Below, piece by piece: positions 11,001 to 20,330 of a DNA stretch of 64,000 nucleotides. Each line of letters opens with the position of its first letter. The first letter of the stretch is position 1. The notes beneath the pieces were generated by a model. That model was not told the DNA's origin and did no database searches. It was given only the letters and a program-made list of their open reading frames with translations. The stretch comes from Liolophura sinensis (Eukaryota > Mollusca > Polyplacophora > Chitonida > Chitonidae), in NCBI RefSeq assembly GCF_032854445.1, contig NC_088301.1, positions 33,590,402 through 33,654,401 of the forward strand, read 5' to 3'. A program made the translations under genes and the position numbers.

Positions 11001-14000
11001 ATTTGCAGCACATGAAGTGCATGCACCAAGAAAATCCATCACAAATCTATCCCTTATGAACCTTTCATAAATAGATGCATTTCTGTTAAAACAGGTATAT
11101 ATGTATACAGAATATCTTTGTTATAAAAGAGCAATTCAACTTTACACTTACAACGTGGTTGTCTGAATGTGAGGGATTTCATCAACGGGGAATTAACAAG
11201 CGTCTCATTCAGAAAAACAGGGTTTGGTAGCAGACCGGACTTGTGCGTACTGCCTGTAACTCCCTTTGTTGTGGAAGCCTCCTGAATGATACAAAAATGA
11301 TTCCTCAAAGTTAATCATAAATCCTTTGCATTTTCAGCAGAGCAAGGACCATCTAAATCAATAAACTAAAATTTTACTCCAGGCATGAGGATATGTTTAA
11401 ATGCCTGAAATTCAATTAAAAATGTAGAGTATCCTAAATCTCAACCTTTTCGCATATGAATAAGCAACTTTCAGTTCAATTTATGCTCATTTTTAGCTTT
11501 ATTTTGGAGACAAAACAACATTGGTTGGATTGGCCAGTTTCAGGGCTTCACAAAAGGTAAATTTTATCAGTCAACACAGACTAATGTGTTCAGAATATGC
11601 TTGAATAAACACCTTGCAAACATGTGAAAAGGTTGAAGAAATATAGTATATATGGCTCTACCTAAATACACACACTTCAGAAGACTGGGATTGTTTTCTA
11701 TTTCCTATCTTGCAAGGAGAGAGTGAAATCAAACTGAAAATTCACATACTTCTCACCATGTCCACAGTAATTTCAAACACATTTATTTCTTTGACTGTTG
11801 TTTAGTGCCAACCTTATACTCTTCGCTTATACCATGGCAGATTACTACTGTGGAGGAATATCCGGAGAAAATCAACAGTGAACTTATCCACATGTGGCAT
11901 ATATGCATGCACACTACATTGGTGGAAGACAATTGATTGCACGAATGGCCACACTAGCATATTCAATCGCTTAGTGTCCCCAAGGGCCCACAAGTGGTGA
12001 GAGTGGCGGAATCTATAAACTTCCTGTTCAAGGCTGGTTTTCACTGCCATCTCGTGAATTTCAAGCATAGAATATAACAATATAGATGTCTCTGAAATTA
12101 GATATATTAGTGGTTCGAAAAATGTTGATGAACTGGGAAACTCATTATAATGGTTGAAAGCTGAATATTCCTAAGGCCTGCAAGATGTTGCCACTGTTGG
12201 ATGTTAATAGTGATGAGTGACAATGTTCACTATAAGCCCAATCAACATTTCAGGAGTCTCCAAATTTCATACAGATTTAGGCAAGACAAGGTGGGGGCTC
12301 TCATACTACCGGGGCTAAGAGACGTGATTTTACCGTATTTTTTCTATAATTTCGTGCGATCTCGAACATCCCCGATCCAACACCCAGGTATTTAACTTTC
12401 TGAGAACGCCGCCTATGGGAGTGGCTGATAGGTGTTTACACAAACTAAGCAGATCATAGCTCTCTAACTCAACCTATCACCTGTATAGCTGTGCTGCCCA
12501 TCACACAGTTCTCAAGTTCTCATATGAGTAGGCGCAAGGCTTTGATGTTGAGTTACGGTATGTTAGGTGCTTATGGTGTTGAGCCGACAGGTAGATAAAT
12601 TTTCAGTTTAGGAACAACCTTGAAATCACTTTTGACCTGTGTTAGTTTGTGACAGCCCACACTTTGTCTTGCTTGTATCTGCATGAGCTCGCTAGACTCC
12701 TGAAATGCTAATTGAGCTTATTGCCGTGTTATCCAACTGCAGTAGATTATAAGGGGTTTAAAGATTCATTATCAACCTTAGTTCTGCAGAAGAAACCAGT
12801 TAAATATTCCTCGTTTAACCACTCCGATAATTCTTCACTATTTTAAGACAAAAATTATTCTTAAAAAAATTATAAACACATACTAACCTTTCGAGAAATG
12901 AAGCGATTATAAATATCAATGGCAGTCTTTCCTACAAGACAATAGGATATGGAAATAGGTGATCCCTTCACTCTTGATCCATCAAGATGGTGACGAGTTT
13001 GTGAGGCCACATCGTGGTCGGTATACTCAACAATAGCTATTCCTAATGATGTTTCATTGTCTTTGACAAGAATCTGTGAAGATAAAGAATTAGACAAGTC
13101 TCTGACTAAACAGTTGAACTGTCTAAAGCAACAAGTACTATCGATGTCATTTATTTGAACCCAGGCCACTTTGTTCTGCTTCAAAGATTTGCTGGGCGGT
13201 GTGCCAAGCCATTTTCTTAGTCACTGATAAACCTAACCCTTCCCACAGTGACAAATAAACCTGGATATGGCATACAACAGAGAAAATGAAATCCTGCTGA
13301 AACATATCTTAACTGTGTACTGAAAGCCTATTACATTGTAGAGCGTCCGCTTCGGGACCGGTAGATCCAGGATCAATCCTTGGTCGAGTCACACCTAAGA
13401 CTTTAAAAGAGGAAGTTGTAACTTCCTCGCTTGGCGTTCAGCATGAAGGGGATAGTGCAACGACTGGTTGACCCGTATCAGTATAATGGCTCGGGCGGGG
13501 CAGCTTACTTGCCTTCGGTAAGTCGTCTCAGTGATGCAGCACTAAATAAAAGAGCGGTGGAAATCCGTCCTGCAACAAGGAGGCACATTACACGTGCATG
13601 CACCCTAATGATTCCTTCGTCGTCATATGACTGAAAAATTGTTGAGTACGACGTTAAACCCCAAGCACTCACTCACTCACCCTATTACATTGAGGAGGGA
13701 GATATTGACCATGACATTGTATTTTTATGCTAAGTCACTAGAAAAAGCGATGAGAACTTACTCGACAGTACGCTGGATTGGCAAACAAGCTAAAAATATC
13801 TCGCAGATGACAATCATCTCGAAAATCCTCAGGAAGATTTTCTACCAACAGGCAACGTGAATTCAGCTGATTGTAGTTTGCTTGATTTCCGCAGATAAAA
13901 TCACACTGAATTGTGGACTGGTCAACAGTTTTCCAGTCAAGTTCCTCTCTGGCAGGTATGGACTTCTCTCGATTCACACAATATTCAACAAACCCATAGC

Positions 14001-17000
14001 CTTTGCTCTCACCTACAACATTGCCATTTAGTCATTATAACCTTCTTTAAGTATATTTAAACCAACTTGGATACTGCAGATGCTTTTTTATTTGCGTGGT
14101 ACTAACATTCGCGGATATAATTTCTGCCGTTGAATATAAAACCCATGTAAGTAATTTAATAATGTAGCATGTGTCACAGTTATAAATTCATTAACAAGCA
14201 CTACAGTATAACACTTTTTCAAACACTTTAATTAGAAATACATAATTCGAATGTATTCAGGCTTTCACAAATCCAGCTTAATTGATTGTCAGTTAATCTT
14301 GATATTTTAAGGAAGCTTAGCTCTGTCTAAGTATTGCCACATTACGACGTCGTGTTTGTTGTTGATTTATTGATGCGGTTAAAGACATACAAATCGATAA
14401 TTTGTATTGGGCGTGTGTACGTGATACGATATACATATGATGAGAGAGGGTGTTTTTTATCGACCGTAATTGATTTCCAGTTGGATCACCTTTCCAATGT
14501 GTCCGATACATCGCTTTGGGGTTTCCGCACTTCAAACTTCCTTTTCATAATGACGATTTCTAAGAAATTTACTCAAATCTGTCACAGTTCACTTAAAGTT
14601 TCACTCACACTGCTGTTGCATGAGAATTAAACAGTGGGATTTATTTACATAACATCTAATCCTTTGTCGTCTCCCAGAGTAAGTGACATGAATATTTGCT
14701 CACACAGCAGGTAAGGGCTTCGTCTTATAAAGATTAAAAGCTTAGGAGGATTAACTTCCTTTGTCTGATCAAGTTACTGTAATGTATGGAATTTTTGTCA
14801 CATCTTACAGGTACAAACAAGTTTAAATGATAACATGTTACTTGAATGCTGGAGACGTTTTATTACTTGACATTTCTATCTTGAAAAGTGATTTCCGTTT
14901 ATCAGTTGTCCAAAAATTCTGTTAAGATCTGTGAAAGTTGATTCCTGCAAGTGTCTTCTTACCAAATCTGCGAAAGTTTATGACCGCAAATAAAAAGGCA
15001 TTTACAGTATTTGACTCAATTTAAATAGAATACTTAATTATTAGGAATGCTGTCCAGTTGAAAAAATTAGATTTTAGAAGAAAGAATGTTTGAAAGAATG
15101 AATTCTCTTAAGAATGTCATTTATAAGATATGAAAATAGCTGTTAATGCGCTAATCTAATTAAAAGAAGAACTGAATCCAACTTGACTAATTGGAATCTG
15201 CAATTAAATGGAACTTTCAAATTTTCTATAATTCTACTATTTTCTATTATCAATATCTGCACATCAAGTTTTAGTTAAATCTGATCAGTAGTTCTGCACA
15301 AGCATGCTGAAACATGATGGCACAGCACACGGTGGCAAAATAAGGTCTTGCATAAGTTTTTATAAAAGCTAACATCTTACATATGTCACCAACAGCTTTT
15401 GTCTAATATGAAAAATTGAGCTGAGACAGAATAAAGAAGACAGAAATAAATACAATAAATTGCAATAGTTCAAACAAAAACAATAAGCTTCCAGTTTTCA
15501 GACTGTAAATCTAACTACATGGACTAGATCACTGGCATAACAAGAAAGGTGACAGTCATATTAGTAATGTGCAAAGGAACAACAGAACTACAACTTCCAA
15601 CAAGCCAACTTCAATGAGTGCCAAGCTGGTACTGGTACCGACATTACCTATAAACTCATCTCTCATCAAGAAGGACTTTTCAACTGGGCCATATGTGGAT
15701 ACAAGAGCTTCAAATTTACTCTCCGTGAAATCACTAGGTAAGTGAGCCACACAAAGAAGTCGATCACTTGGATAGAAAGATACAGACACTTCTGTGTTGA
15801 GCAGATGCTTCTTATCCAATGCTGAGGCAATTTCTATGGCTTTTTCACCCTCTTGTAACGTGACAATGGCTGAAACAATAGACACTGATTTGTGTTCAAG
15901 GGAAAATGACTCTCGTGTCATGTGAGAAAATTATCTCTGAATGGGCCGTGGTACATGTATACATGTAAATGTTTTTAGTACAACCATACCATTCAATGCA
16001 ATTCTTGTGGTTGAAATAAATCTGAATTAAACATGTATACCATCAACTCAAAAACATAATTCTTTTAAAAATTAATGCAAAATTACATGCTATTACTTGA
16101 ACAACAACGGTCCTAAGATGTGGTATACTTACCATGCCTAGATTTCTTACTAATGGTGATGTTGCTCACTGGATGATCACCCATAAATTCCTTCACCTCC
16201 TGAATTATAAAAAAAACACATTTTATTGAAAACTGCATGAATCACTCCTGTTTTGCTGGAACTATCGATTCATAAAATCGGTTAAAAATCTTCTGTCTTC
16301 ACTAGTTATTTGGACATGCACAGAACAGCCAGTTGAGAGCAGCTTTGCACATGTTCTGTTTCATCTTTGAAATGTTATGAGCGTATCCAGGGAAGATGGC
16401 AGAAATGATCTGGGAAGGTATACCTTGGAAGTCTTCATAGTAGTAATACACCTATACAAAACCAAGTCAGCCAAGAAAGGTGTTTTGAGGTTTTGCATGG
16501 AACATGGGATGATATTGTACAGGAAAATTCTTTCCTTTAGTTTCAACACCAAGAAAAATATTTTGTCACATTTATTTGCCTCAAAAAATGTACTTTTTGC
16601 GGGCGGAATTTTGGGTCACTTAGGGTAGTTGGTGTCACTTTCAGAATACACAAAACATCCTGGCTACAGATTGCAACATGAGCAATTGTTATCAGTAAAG
16701 AAACAGTAATCTATTGACCAGTCGTTCAGGCTAATTTCAAGCTATCCAGAAATACATATGTCAAGATTTGATTAAAACATTCTCTTGGTTTGGGAACCAT
16801 TCCTTAATGCAAAAAATATACCTGAAAGTAAATTAAATTGTAGCATGTCATATATTTCTGGACAACCTGAAATATGCATTATTCTACGCTCCTTTTGGAT
16901 CTGTATGTTTTGTGGATTGACATAGGGTAGTTTTTGTGTAATAGCAGAAGTCCATTACCTTAAGGTATGCAACTTCCCTCTAGCTAGTCTATAACATATT

Positions 17001-18002
17001 ATGTGATGCTTCTGCGCATAAATGTATTATTTGTCTCCCTACTGCGCAGCAAATGTTTGAGAAACGGCTGATGCATGGTGGGAAAAAAAGTAGATTACTG
17101 CTTAATTCTATTATGCCTTGGACTTTCCTACCATATGTATATCGAACTAAGACAACAGCAATAATGTCTTGTGACGTGATGTTACAGGATGTGTACAGAA
17201 TAAAAAAAAAATGACTTCCCTTCAGCATGCCCTAGCAATTAAGTTTGTTTTTGTATGTTTCACAGTTTAAAATTTATGTTACACTTTAAGGGGGAAAGTC
17301 TTCTTGGAAAACAACTCCAAAGTGTGCTCAAATGTGGATATTTAGCACTATTTCTGACTGTTGATTGCGCAGGTTATTGGCTTATCAGCCAAAAGATTTG
17401 CATTCAGAAAAGCATGTCACCGGTTATATGTCTACCGACCGAATGAATATCAAAAATATAGAATATGAAGAGAGTACATTTATTGAGTTAAATTACCTCA
17501 CTCCACAACTAGTGAGAATCAGTGGTTATTCTGACATTCCCACAGTAGCAAAATCCATAACATACACTCTCACTGACACTGAATGAAAGTCCATAGTTTG
17601 CCTTTGCTTTGATAAAAGGTGATTGCTTTCTTAGTTAAGGTGATTTCTTGTAGCGCAAGCTGCATAAAGTCGAACAAAAAGCATAGCGAAGAGAATCTGA
17701 TGATCTTTCAATCACCATGTGAGCTGATTCTGACACCCCACTCGATTGACAGTAGTTACCTCATAAGAACAAGGAGGGACATTTCTCACAACGATTTTCC
17801 TGTCTTTGTAAAATTCTTTCCGTGAACGCTGTAGCAGTGTTGTTAGTTCAGAGGTGGCGCTCTCAGGAGATAAAATCGTCTTTTCATTTAGATGATGTTG
17901 TCTATCGTGGTCGTTTTTACTTGCCACTGACACAAAACTTTGTGAATTCTGTGTTTTTCCGCTGTCCATCTGTTGTTGCCCAATGTCCATGGTGGCTGCC
18001 AT
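1953..18002 (-). CDS. RAVER1/2: RAVER1/2 orthologue (PTB-binding RRM protein), whole gene, 3' end missing
   Basis: Split gene, coding exons in transcript order: 18002-17760, 16199-16133, 15869-15648, 14012-13762, 13073-12888, 11281-11152, 9894-9817, 9488-9349, 8110-7277, 6902-6849, 6282-6187, 5606-5514, 5017-4922, 3492-3403, 3056-2946, 2012-1953. All joins keep frame across GT/AG sites and give about 917 residues without a stop. Domains: RRM1 about 68-140, RRM2 about 142-230 (RNP1 KGYGFVEY), RRM3 about 235-310, then a disordered region with a GLLGPAP motif, three SLLG motifs and nine LLP-type modules. Vertebrate RAVER proteins share the three RRMs, the GLLPEP sequence after RRM3 and [SG][IL]LGxxP docking motifs. 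They are PTB corepressors of splicing that also bind vinculin and alpha-actinin and shuttle between nucleus and cytoplasm. The start is ATG at 18002, or 17990, which sits in a perfect GCCACCATGG context. The terminal exon was not found, so the C-terminus is unknown. Identity is firm; one-to-one orthology to RAVER1 or RAVER2 is not decided. Confidence 0.92.
2946..3056 (-). CDS. RAVER1/2: RAVER exon 15: LLPNP module
   Basis: 111 bp, 37 codons, phase 0 to 0, TTTTAG acceptor, GTAAAG donor. Reads TNVVDNVTKPQPLLPNPM, then a Ser/Gly-rich tail with SYNSSSLGIGSHS. The tail faintly recalls the LLPSPEP-Ser/Gly/Tyr tail at the C-terminus of vertebrate RAVER. Confidence 0.82.
3403..3492 (-). CDS. RAVER1/2: RAVER exon 14: LLPDP module
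   Basis: 90 bp, 30 codons, phase 0 to 0, TTACAG acceptor, GTAAAT donor. Reads TNSNNFSKQQPLLPDPYS, followed by NLFEQLGHHGNK. More diverged than exons 10-13, so probably an older copy. Confidence 0.82.
4922..5017 (-). CDS. RAVER1/2: RAVER exon 13: LLPTI module
   Basis: 96 bp, 32 codons, phase 0 to 0, TATAG acceptor, GTAAGT donor. Reads ALVTCIQKRPPLLPTIFQ, then GSGSQNVSSLVSNT. Same plan as exons 11 and 12, but the second proline of LLPxP is replaced by isoleucine. Confidence 0.82.
5514..5606 (-). CDS. RAVER1/2: RAVER exon 12: LLPSP module
   Basis: 93 bp, 31 codons, phase 0 to 0, TTCATAG acceptor, GTAAGC donor. Reads TSSSTVQKPPPLLPSPFQ, then a tail with RSQN and NKN. Close sister of exon 11. 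Confidence 0.85.
5706..5863 (-). mobile_element. SINE family A, 5'-truncated copy
   Basis: Starts on the plus strand with a TTATTTATTTGATTG-type tail complement and runs back to the Box B neighbourhood (CACTCACAGC). It matches the middle and tail of the full copy at 36508, with clear divergence. It lies in the RAVER intron between exons 11 and 12, so it landed after, or independently of, the exon duplication. Confidence 0.75.
6187..6282 (-). CDS. RAVER1/2: RAVER exon 11: LLPAP module
   Basis: 96 bp, 32 codons, phase 0 to 0, TTTGTAG acceptor, GTAAAT donor. Reads TPSSTVQKPPPLLPAPFQ and then a Ser/Asn-rich tail with SGSQN. It is strikingly similar in DNA to exon 12, with most differences in single bases, which shows a fairly recent tandem duplication. 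Confidence 0.85.
6849..6902 (-). CDS. RAVER1/2: RAVER exon 10: shortened LLPAP module
   Basis: 54 bp, 18 codons, phase 0, TTTTCAG acceptor, GTATCC donor right after the PLLPAPFQ codons. The sister exons continue with SGSQN and about ten more codons. Here the continuation runs QVSSLHNIN and meets TAA about nine codons later, and a CTCACAAAACAT remnant of the missing half can be seen at about 6806-6817. Either the exon is spliced short, or it acts as an alternative end. Confidence 0.72.
7277..8110 (-). CDS. RAVER1/2: RAVER exon 9: long disordered exon with SLLG motifs and an LLPEP module
   Basis: 834 bp, 278 codons, phase 0 to phase 0, CTGTAG acceptor and GTAAGA donor. Rich in Asn, Ser and Gln, with no folded domain visible. 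Contains PSLLGDPF, NSLLGDAS and NSLLGNYS, each close to the PTB-docking motif but lacking its last proline. One basic helical patch (SWEKQMHQVLKSQLIGE) is present. The exon ends with KSALLPEPGLSNPP and a polar tail, the same layout as the small exons that follow, so its 3' part may be the seed from which they were copied. Confidence 0.9.
8111..9348. other. RAVER intron 8
   Basis: About 1.2 kb, AT-rich, no exon or repeat recognised. The other RAVER introns likewise hold only the repeats listed separately. The largest, intron 1 (16200-17759) and intron 3 (14013-15647), showed no further recognisable feature. Confidence 0.5.
9349..9488 (-). CDS. RAVER1/2: RAVER exon 8: GLLGPAP PTB-docking-type motif
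   Basis: 140 bp, phase 1 in, phase 0 out. Opens with GLLGPAP, an exact match to the [SG][IL]LGxxP motif known to dock RAVER1 on PTB RRM2. It continues with a Met/Pro/Leu-rich block (NPLMNPNLQLGLATMLALQL) that resembles the Leu-rich segment of vertebrate RAVER (LSTALLQLALQ). Confidence 0.88.
9817..9894 (-). CDS. RAVER1/2: RAVER exon 7: linker
   Basis: A 78-bp exon, phase 1 to phase 1, TTTTCAG acceptor and GTAAGT donor. Encodes LMPKLQRALKELQTGYTHQ then IHGTNRQG. It joins exon 6 to the GLLGPAP exon in frame. Predicted helix followed by a polar loop. Confidence 0.85.
10213..10413. mobile_element. MITE-like element, copy 1
   Basis: 201 bp with inverted ends: TTCCTCAACCTTTTCAC at the left, and the complement of TTCTTCAACCTTTTCAC at the right (16 of 17 match). 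No coding capacity. It lies in the RAVER intron between exons 6 and 7. A second copy is at 11440. No clear target-site duplication seen. Confidence 0.75.
11152..11281 (-). CDS. RAVER1/2: RAVER exon 6: first LLPxP motif after RRM3
   Basis: 130 bp, phase 0 in, phase 1 out (GTAAGT donor). Encodes a linker with SGLLPNPVFLNETLVNSP. It lines up with the GKGLLPEPNILQLLNN segment of vertebrate RAVER. This is the founding-type copy of the LLPxP motif that later exons repeat. Confidence 0.88.
11440..11640. mobile_element. MITE-like element, copy 2
   Basis: 201 bp, same orientation and same length as the copy at 10213, recognisably similar over its whole length, with CTCAACCTTTTCGCATATG at the left and CATGTGAAAAGGTTGAAGAA at the right. 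It lies in the RAVER intron between exons 5 and 6. Probably a non-autonomous DNA transposon; superfamily not determined. Confidence 0.75.
12888..13073 (-). CDS. RAVER1/2: RAVER exon 5: end of RRM3
   Basis: 186 bp, phase 0 to phase 0, CTTCACAG acceptor and GTTAGT donor. Encodes ILVKDNETSLGIAIVEYTD (RRM3 RNP1-like, GIAIVEY in place of GFAVLEY) and ends with a basic YNRFISRK tail just after the third RRM. Confidence 0.9.
13339..13680 (+). mobile_element. SINE family B with target-site duplication
   Basis: Flanked by a perfect 12-bp direct repeat CCTATTACATTG (13327-13338 and 13681-13692). The body opens inside a tRNA-like head (TAGAGCGTCCGCTTCGGG, Box-B-like GGATCAATCC) and ends with CGACGTTAAACCCCAAGCAC and a (CACT)n tail. 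Slightly truncated at the 5' end, since Box A is missing. Lies in the RAVER intron between exons 4 and 5. Confidence 0.88.
13762..14012 (-). CDS. RAVER1/2: RAVER exon 4: end of RRM2 and start of RRM3
   Basis: 251 bp, enters at phase 1 and leaves at phase 0 (GTAAGT donor). Encodes ESKGYGFVEYC, a canonical RNP1, then the RRM2 end containing a DWKTVD stretch, then RCLLVENLPEDFRDD, the first strand and helix of RRM3, up to NPAYCR. The order and spacing match vertebrate RAVER. Confidence 0.92.
15648..15869 (-). CDS. RAVER1/2: RAVER exon 3: end of RRM1 and start of RRM2
   Basis: 222 bp, phase 1 to phase 1, TTTCAG acceptor and GTAATG donor. Encodes AIVTLQEGEKAIE (RRM1 RNP1 side), then VSVSFYPSDRLLCVAHLP and a Phe-Glu-Ala-Leu helix leading to YGPVEKSFLM. 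The block SVxFxPxDxLLCVAxLP is closely shared with vertebrate RAVER (SVQLQPTDALLCVANLP). This is the clearest family signature in the gene. Confidence 0.92.
16133..16199 (-). CDS. RAVER1/2: RAVER exon 2: middle of RRM1
   Basis: A 67-bp exon between TTCAG and a GTAAGT donor. It enters at phase 0 (EVKEFMGDHPV...) and leaves at phase 1. It fills the RRM1 helix 1 and beta 2 gap between exons 1 and 3 at the place expected from vertebrate RAVER, although the residues are diverged. Found from splice signals and frame rather than from strong similarity. Confidence 0.78.
17760..18002 (-). CDS. RAVER1/2: RAVER exon 1: N-terminus and start of RRM1
   Basis: Encodes 81 residues from MAATMDIGQQQ to VVRNVPPCSYE and ends phase 0 at a GTAACT donor. 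The first RRM beta strand (RNP2-like KIVVRNVP) lies at the end, as in vertebrate RAVER (RKILIRGLP-type). The open frame continues upstream to 18068 but only through a TTG codon, so the true start is ATG 18002 or ATG 17990. The latter has the optimal Kozak context. The N-terminus is polar and Ser/Gln-rich, with no signal peptide. Confidence 0.88.
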
Positions 18003-18400
18003 TTTGTAGTTTGAATCAAAGCTCCCAGGATGCACTGCGATCACGACGTGGTTGGCCTTGTGGTACAATACATCATGAGAATAAAGTTAACTTTCTACGA
18101 TTAACCTCGTGGAATTAGCATGCTCTTGTCACGCTCCGGCACATCTAATATGTATTAAGCAAGCCATTCATCCATAAAATCCGAATAAACAATCTGTAAT
18201 ACTTGATTTGTTTAAAACAACTTGGCCTGGAATGACCTAATTTTCTAACTCTGGTGTCCCCATTTATACCAGTTCCTCTCCAGGATTCGGGAATGAAGAT
18301 CTCTTAGCAGCTGAAAAATGTAGATGTGCACAATTCATTGATTGTCTCCAATAGCGGAGAGTGTTTCGCGCACTTGCTGAAGAATTAGGTACCCATGATG
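18003..18400. promoter_or_regulatory. Shared 5' region of RAVER (minus) and TESK (plus)
   Basis: Lies between the divergent 5' ends. Just upstream of and overlapping the RAVER start is AAAATGGCAGCC, a YY1-like start-region element in form. No TATA box was identified for either gene. CpG dinucleotides are more frequent here and down to 18,560 than in surrounding DNA. Transcription starts cannot be placed from sequence alone. Confidence 0.4.
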
Positions 18401-18586
18401 CTGTGTGTACAAGCAGAGTAGAGAGGTAAATAGCGAGTAGGTAAGTTGTAAATGTCAGTACATAGCCGGGGCTGTGAAACCGCAGAGAAGGAAGTTAGCT
18501 CTTATTTAAACACGGAAGAAGAAAGATGCTCCAGGAAGACGTCGGCTGTGTTTAAAGCAGGCTAGAGTATCGCCAGTCATGTGCAT
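18401..18586 (+). other. Possible TESK 5' non-coding exon
   Basis: A consensus GTAAGT donor begins at 18587, and the next good acceptor in this direction is the pyrimidine tract and CAG just before 19744, which precedes the first TESK coding exon. I infer one untranslated leader exon ending at 18586 and a leader intron of about 1.15 kb. The 5' border is arbitrary. Confidence 0.4.
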
Positions 18587-19784
18587 GTAAGTAAAGCTCC
18601 ACAGAAAATGGCTGCTACTTAAGACAAAAGTGTACTTTTTAGACACAGTATTACCAGTTTTCCGCTGTTTTCGCAGGCAAGTGAAGATGTTTATACGTTA
18701 GAGCAACCCCATCGCTTTTGGTTCGGCCCGGCACTTCCTAACCTCATGCTTAACATGCTGATTGTTTAACCTCGTCCAGTAATGTTAGAGATACTTTTAA
18801 GGCTATACATATGCACATTTATCATATACACCGTGCATATTTGTTTAGCCCCAGTATGCACTCGTTAAACATGATCAGTCATTAATCACACGTACAAAGT
18901 GGTTTGTTCTGGTGAATGTAGAGTGTGACGTTTGCGATATTCAGTTGTATTGGTAACGGTAGTATAAATGTTCCAGCATCAGAATGTTAACCAATGATTC
19001 CTTATTACACTTAATAAAAGTTTTCTGAAAAATGATATTTTTTTTTAAATAGGATTAGCTAGTTCAATGAATATGTAAGGCTGAATCATGGATCACCACA
19101 AGCTAATATTCTGTTGACATTGTTATCTGGAATATGCATGCAGCTGTTTGTAGTAGGTGGTCAGGTAAATGGTCTTTGTGCTGCAGATTTGTGCGTGCAT
19201 GTAATGAGATAAAAACAAAGGAACATACATGGCATGCATAAAGTCACTTTGTGTTTACACAAAGTAAGAAAATGCAAATTGACATTCAGACAAAAGGAGA
19301 ATTAAAGACAGTGCTTCATGTTGTTTGTGTTGTATTCTCATTGAGATATAATTGTCTACAAATGTGATAAGAGTTAACAAGTGGTAGTTATAATCTGCAG
19401 TGTATAATTGTTAGTTTCATAGATATATTTAGCCTAGTGAAAGCCTTGTTCAAGTCTGACTTTATGCTCTCATTGTTTGCCAGAAGACTGTTAGCACTTT
19501 TTAAAACATATTTGTGTTAGTTTAGTTTGAAGATTATGTAGGGTACTGGACTCTGACTGGTGGTGAGATGCAGTTTGTTTTGTTTGGGCTCTGATGTGCA
19601 GTTTGTACTTGAAAACGGGTCCGGTGAAATGAACGAACCTGTGTAAATTGAAACCTTTCTTGTTTTGATAGATTGAGAGATACATTCTCTTTTCTGTATT
19701 GATGCTATAAATTTACGGTTTCACTGGCATTTTTTTTTTTCAGCAGTGCCTGCATATAGTGATTGCAGTTACCTTTATGTGAAC

Positions 19785-20330
19785 ATGACAATGCGATCTC
19801 AGCCGTGTGAAAATTGTCCTCCAAGACACCGCAAAAACCTAGGTGTCACTCGAAGCAGGAGCGACGGGCTAAGCTTACTGTCTGTTTCTAATGCTGCTGC
19901 AAGCACACCGATTCAAAAAAAAGCAAAAGCGCAGAATTTGTGTAACCACGTTAAACGTGATCAGAGACAGATGACCGCACAACCACCCAAGAGCTCGTCA
20001 AAAACACACCACATGAATGACACTAGCAAGGTTTACAAAACATCCAAGGCCCAGTCAGGAGGTGAGAGCTCCATGGACCTTACCCCAAGCCCTGTGCTGG
20101 TATTGAATCCTGGGAGGCCAAGAGCCTTCACAGCACAGCCTCAACTCAATGGGGAAACTCGTGAAGTGGAAGGACCTAAGGAAGAGGTCACAAGTAGCAA
20201 AGATGAAGGACAGATTCATGGGTCCTCAAGGTCATGCCAAGCTCTGAAATATGCAGTCTCAGCTTTAACACGATTGGACGATTTTGTGTGTGAAAGTTTG
20301 GGTGCTGGCTTTTTTTCGCAGGTGTATAAG
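19785..20330 (+). CDS. TESK1/2: TESK exon 1: N-terminal extension and Gly loop
   Basis: 546 bp. The reading frame is open from 19746, but that codon is GTG, so the first ATG is 19785 (MTMRSQPC), with a second at 19791. An acceptor (T-tract plus CAG) lies just upstream. Residues 1-150 are Ser/Lys-rich and unlike known domains. Then come [20 protein letters not shown] and [11 protein letters not shown], closely shared with TESK1. Ends phase 0 at GTAAGA. Confidence 0.92.

Noticed and set aside
14334-14630. 98-codon plus-strand frame in a RAVER intron
   Set aside because: No domain, repeat match or splice support; consistent with chance.
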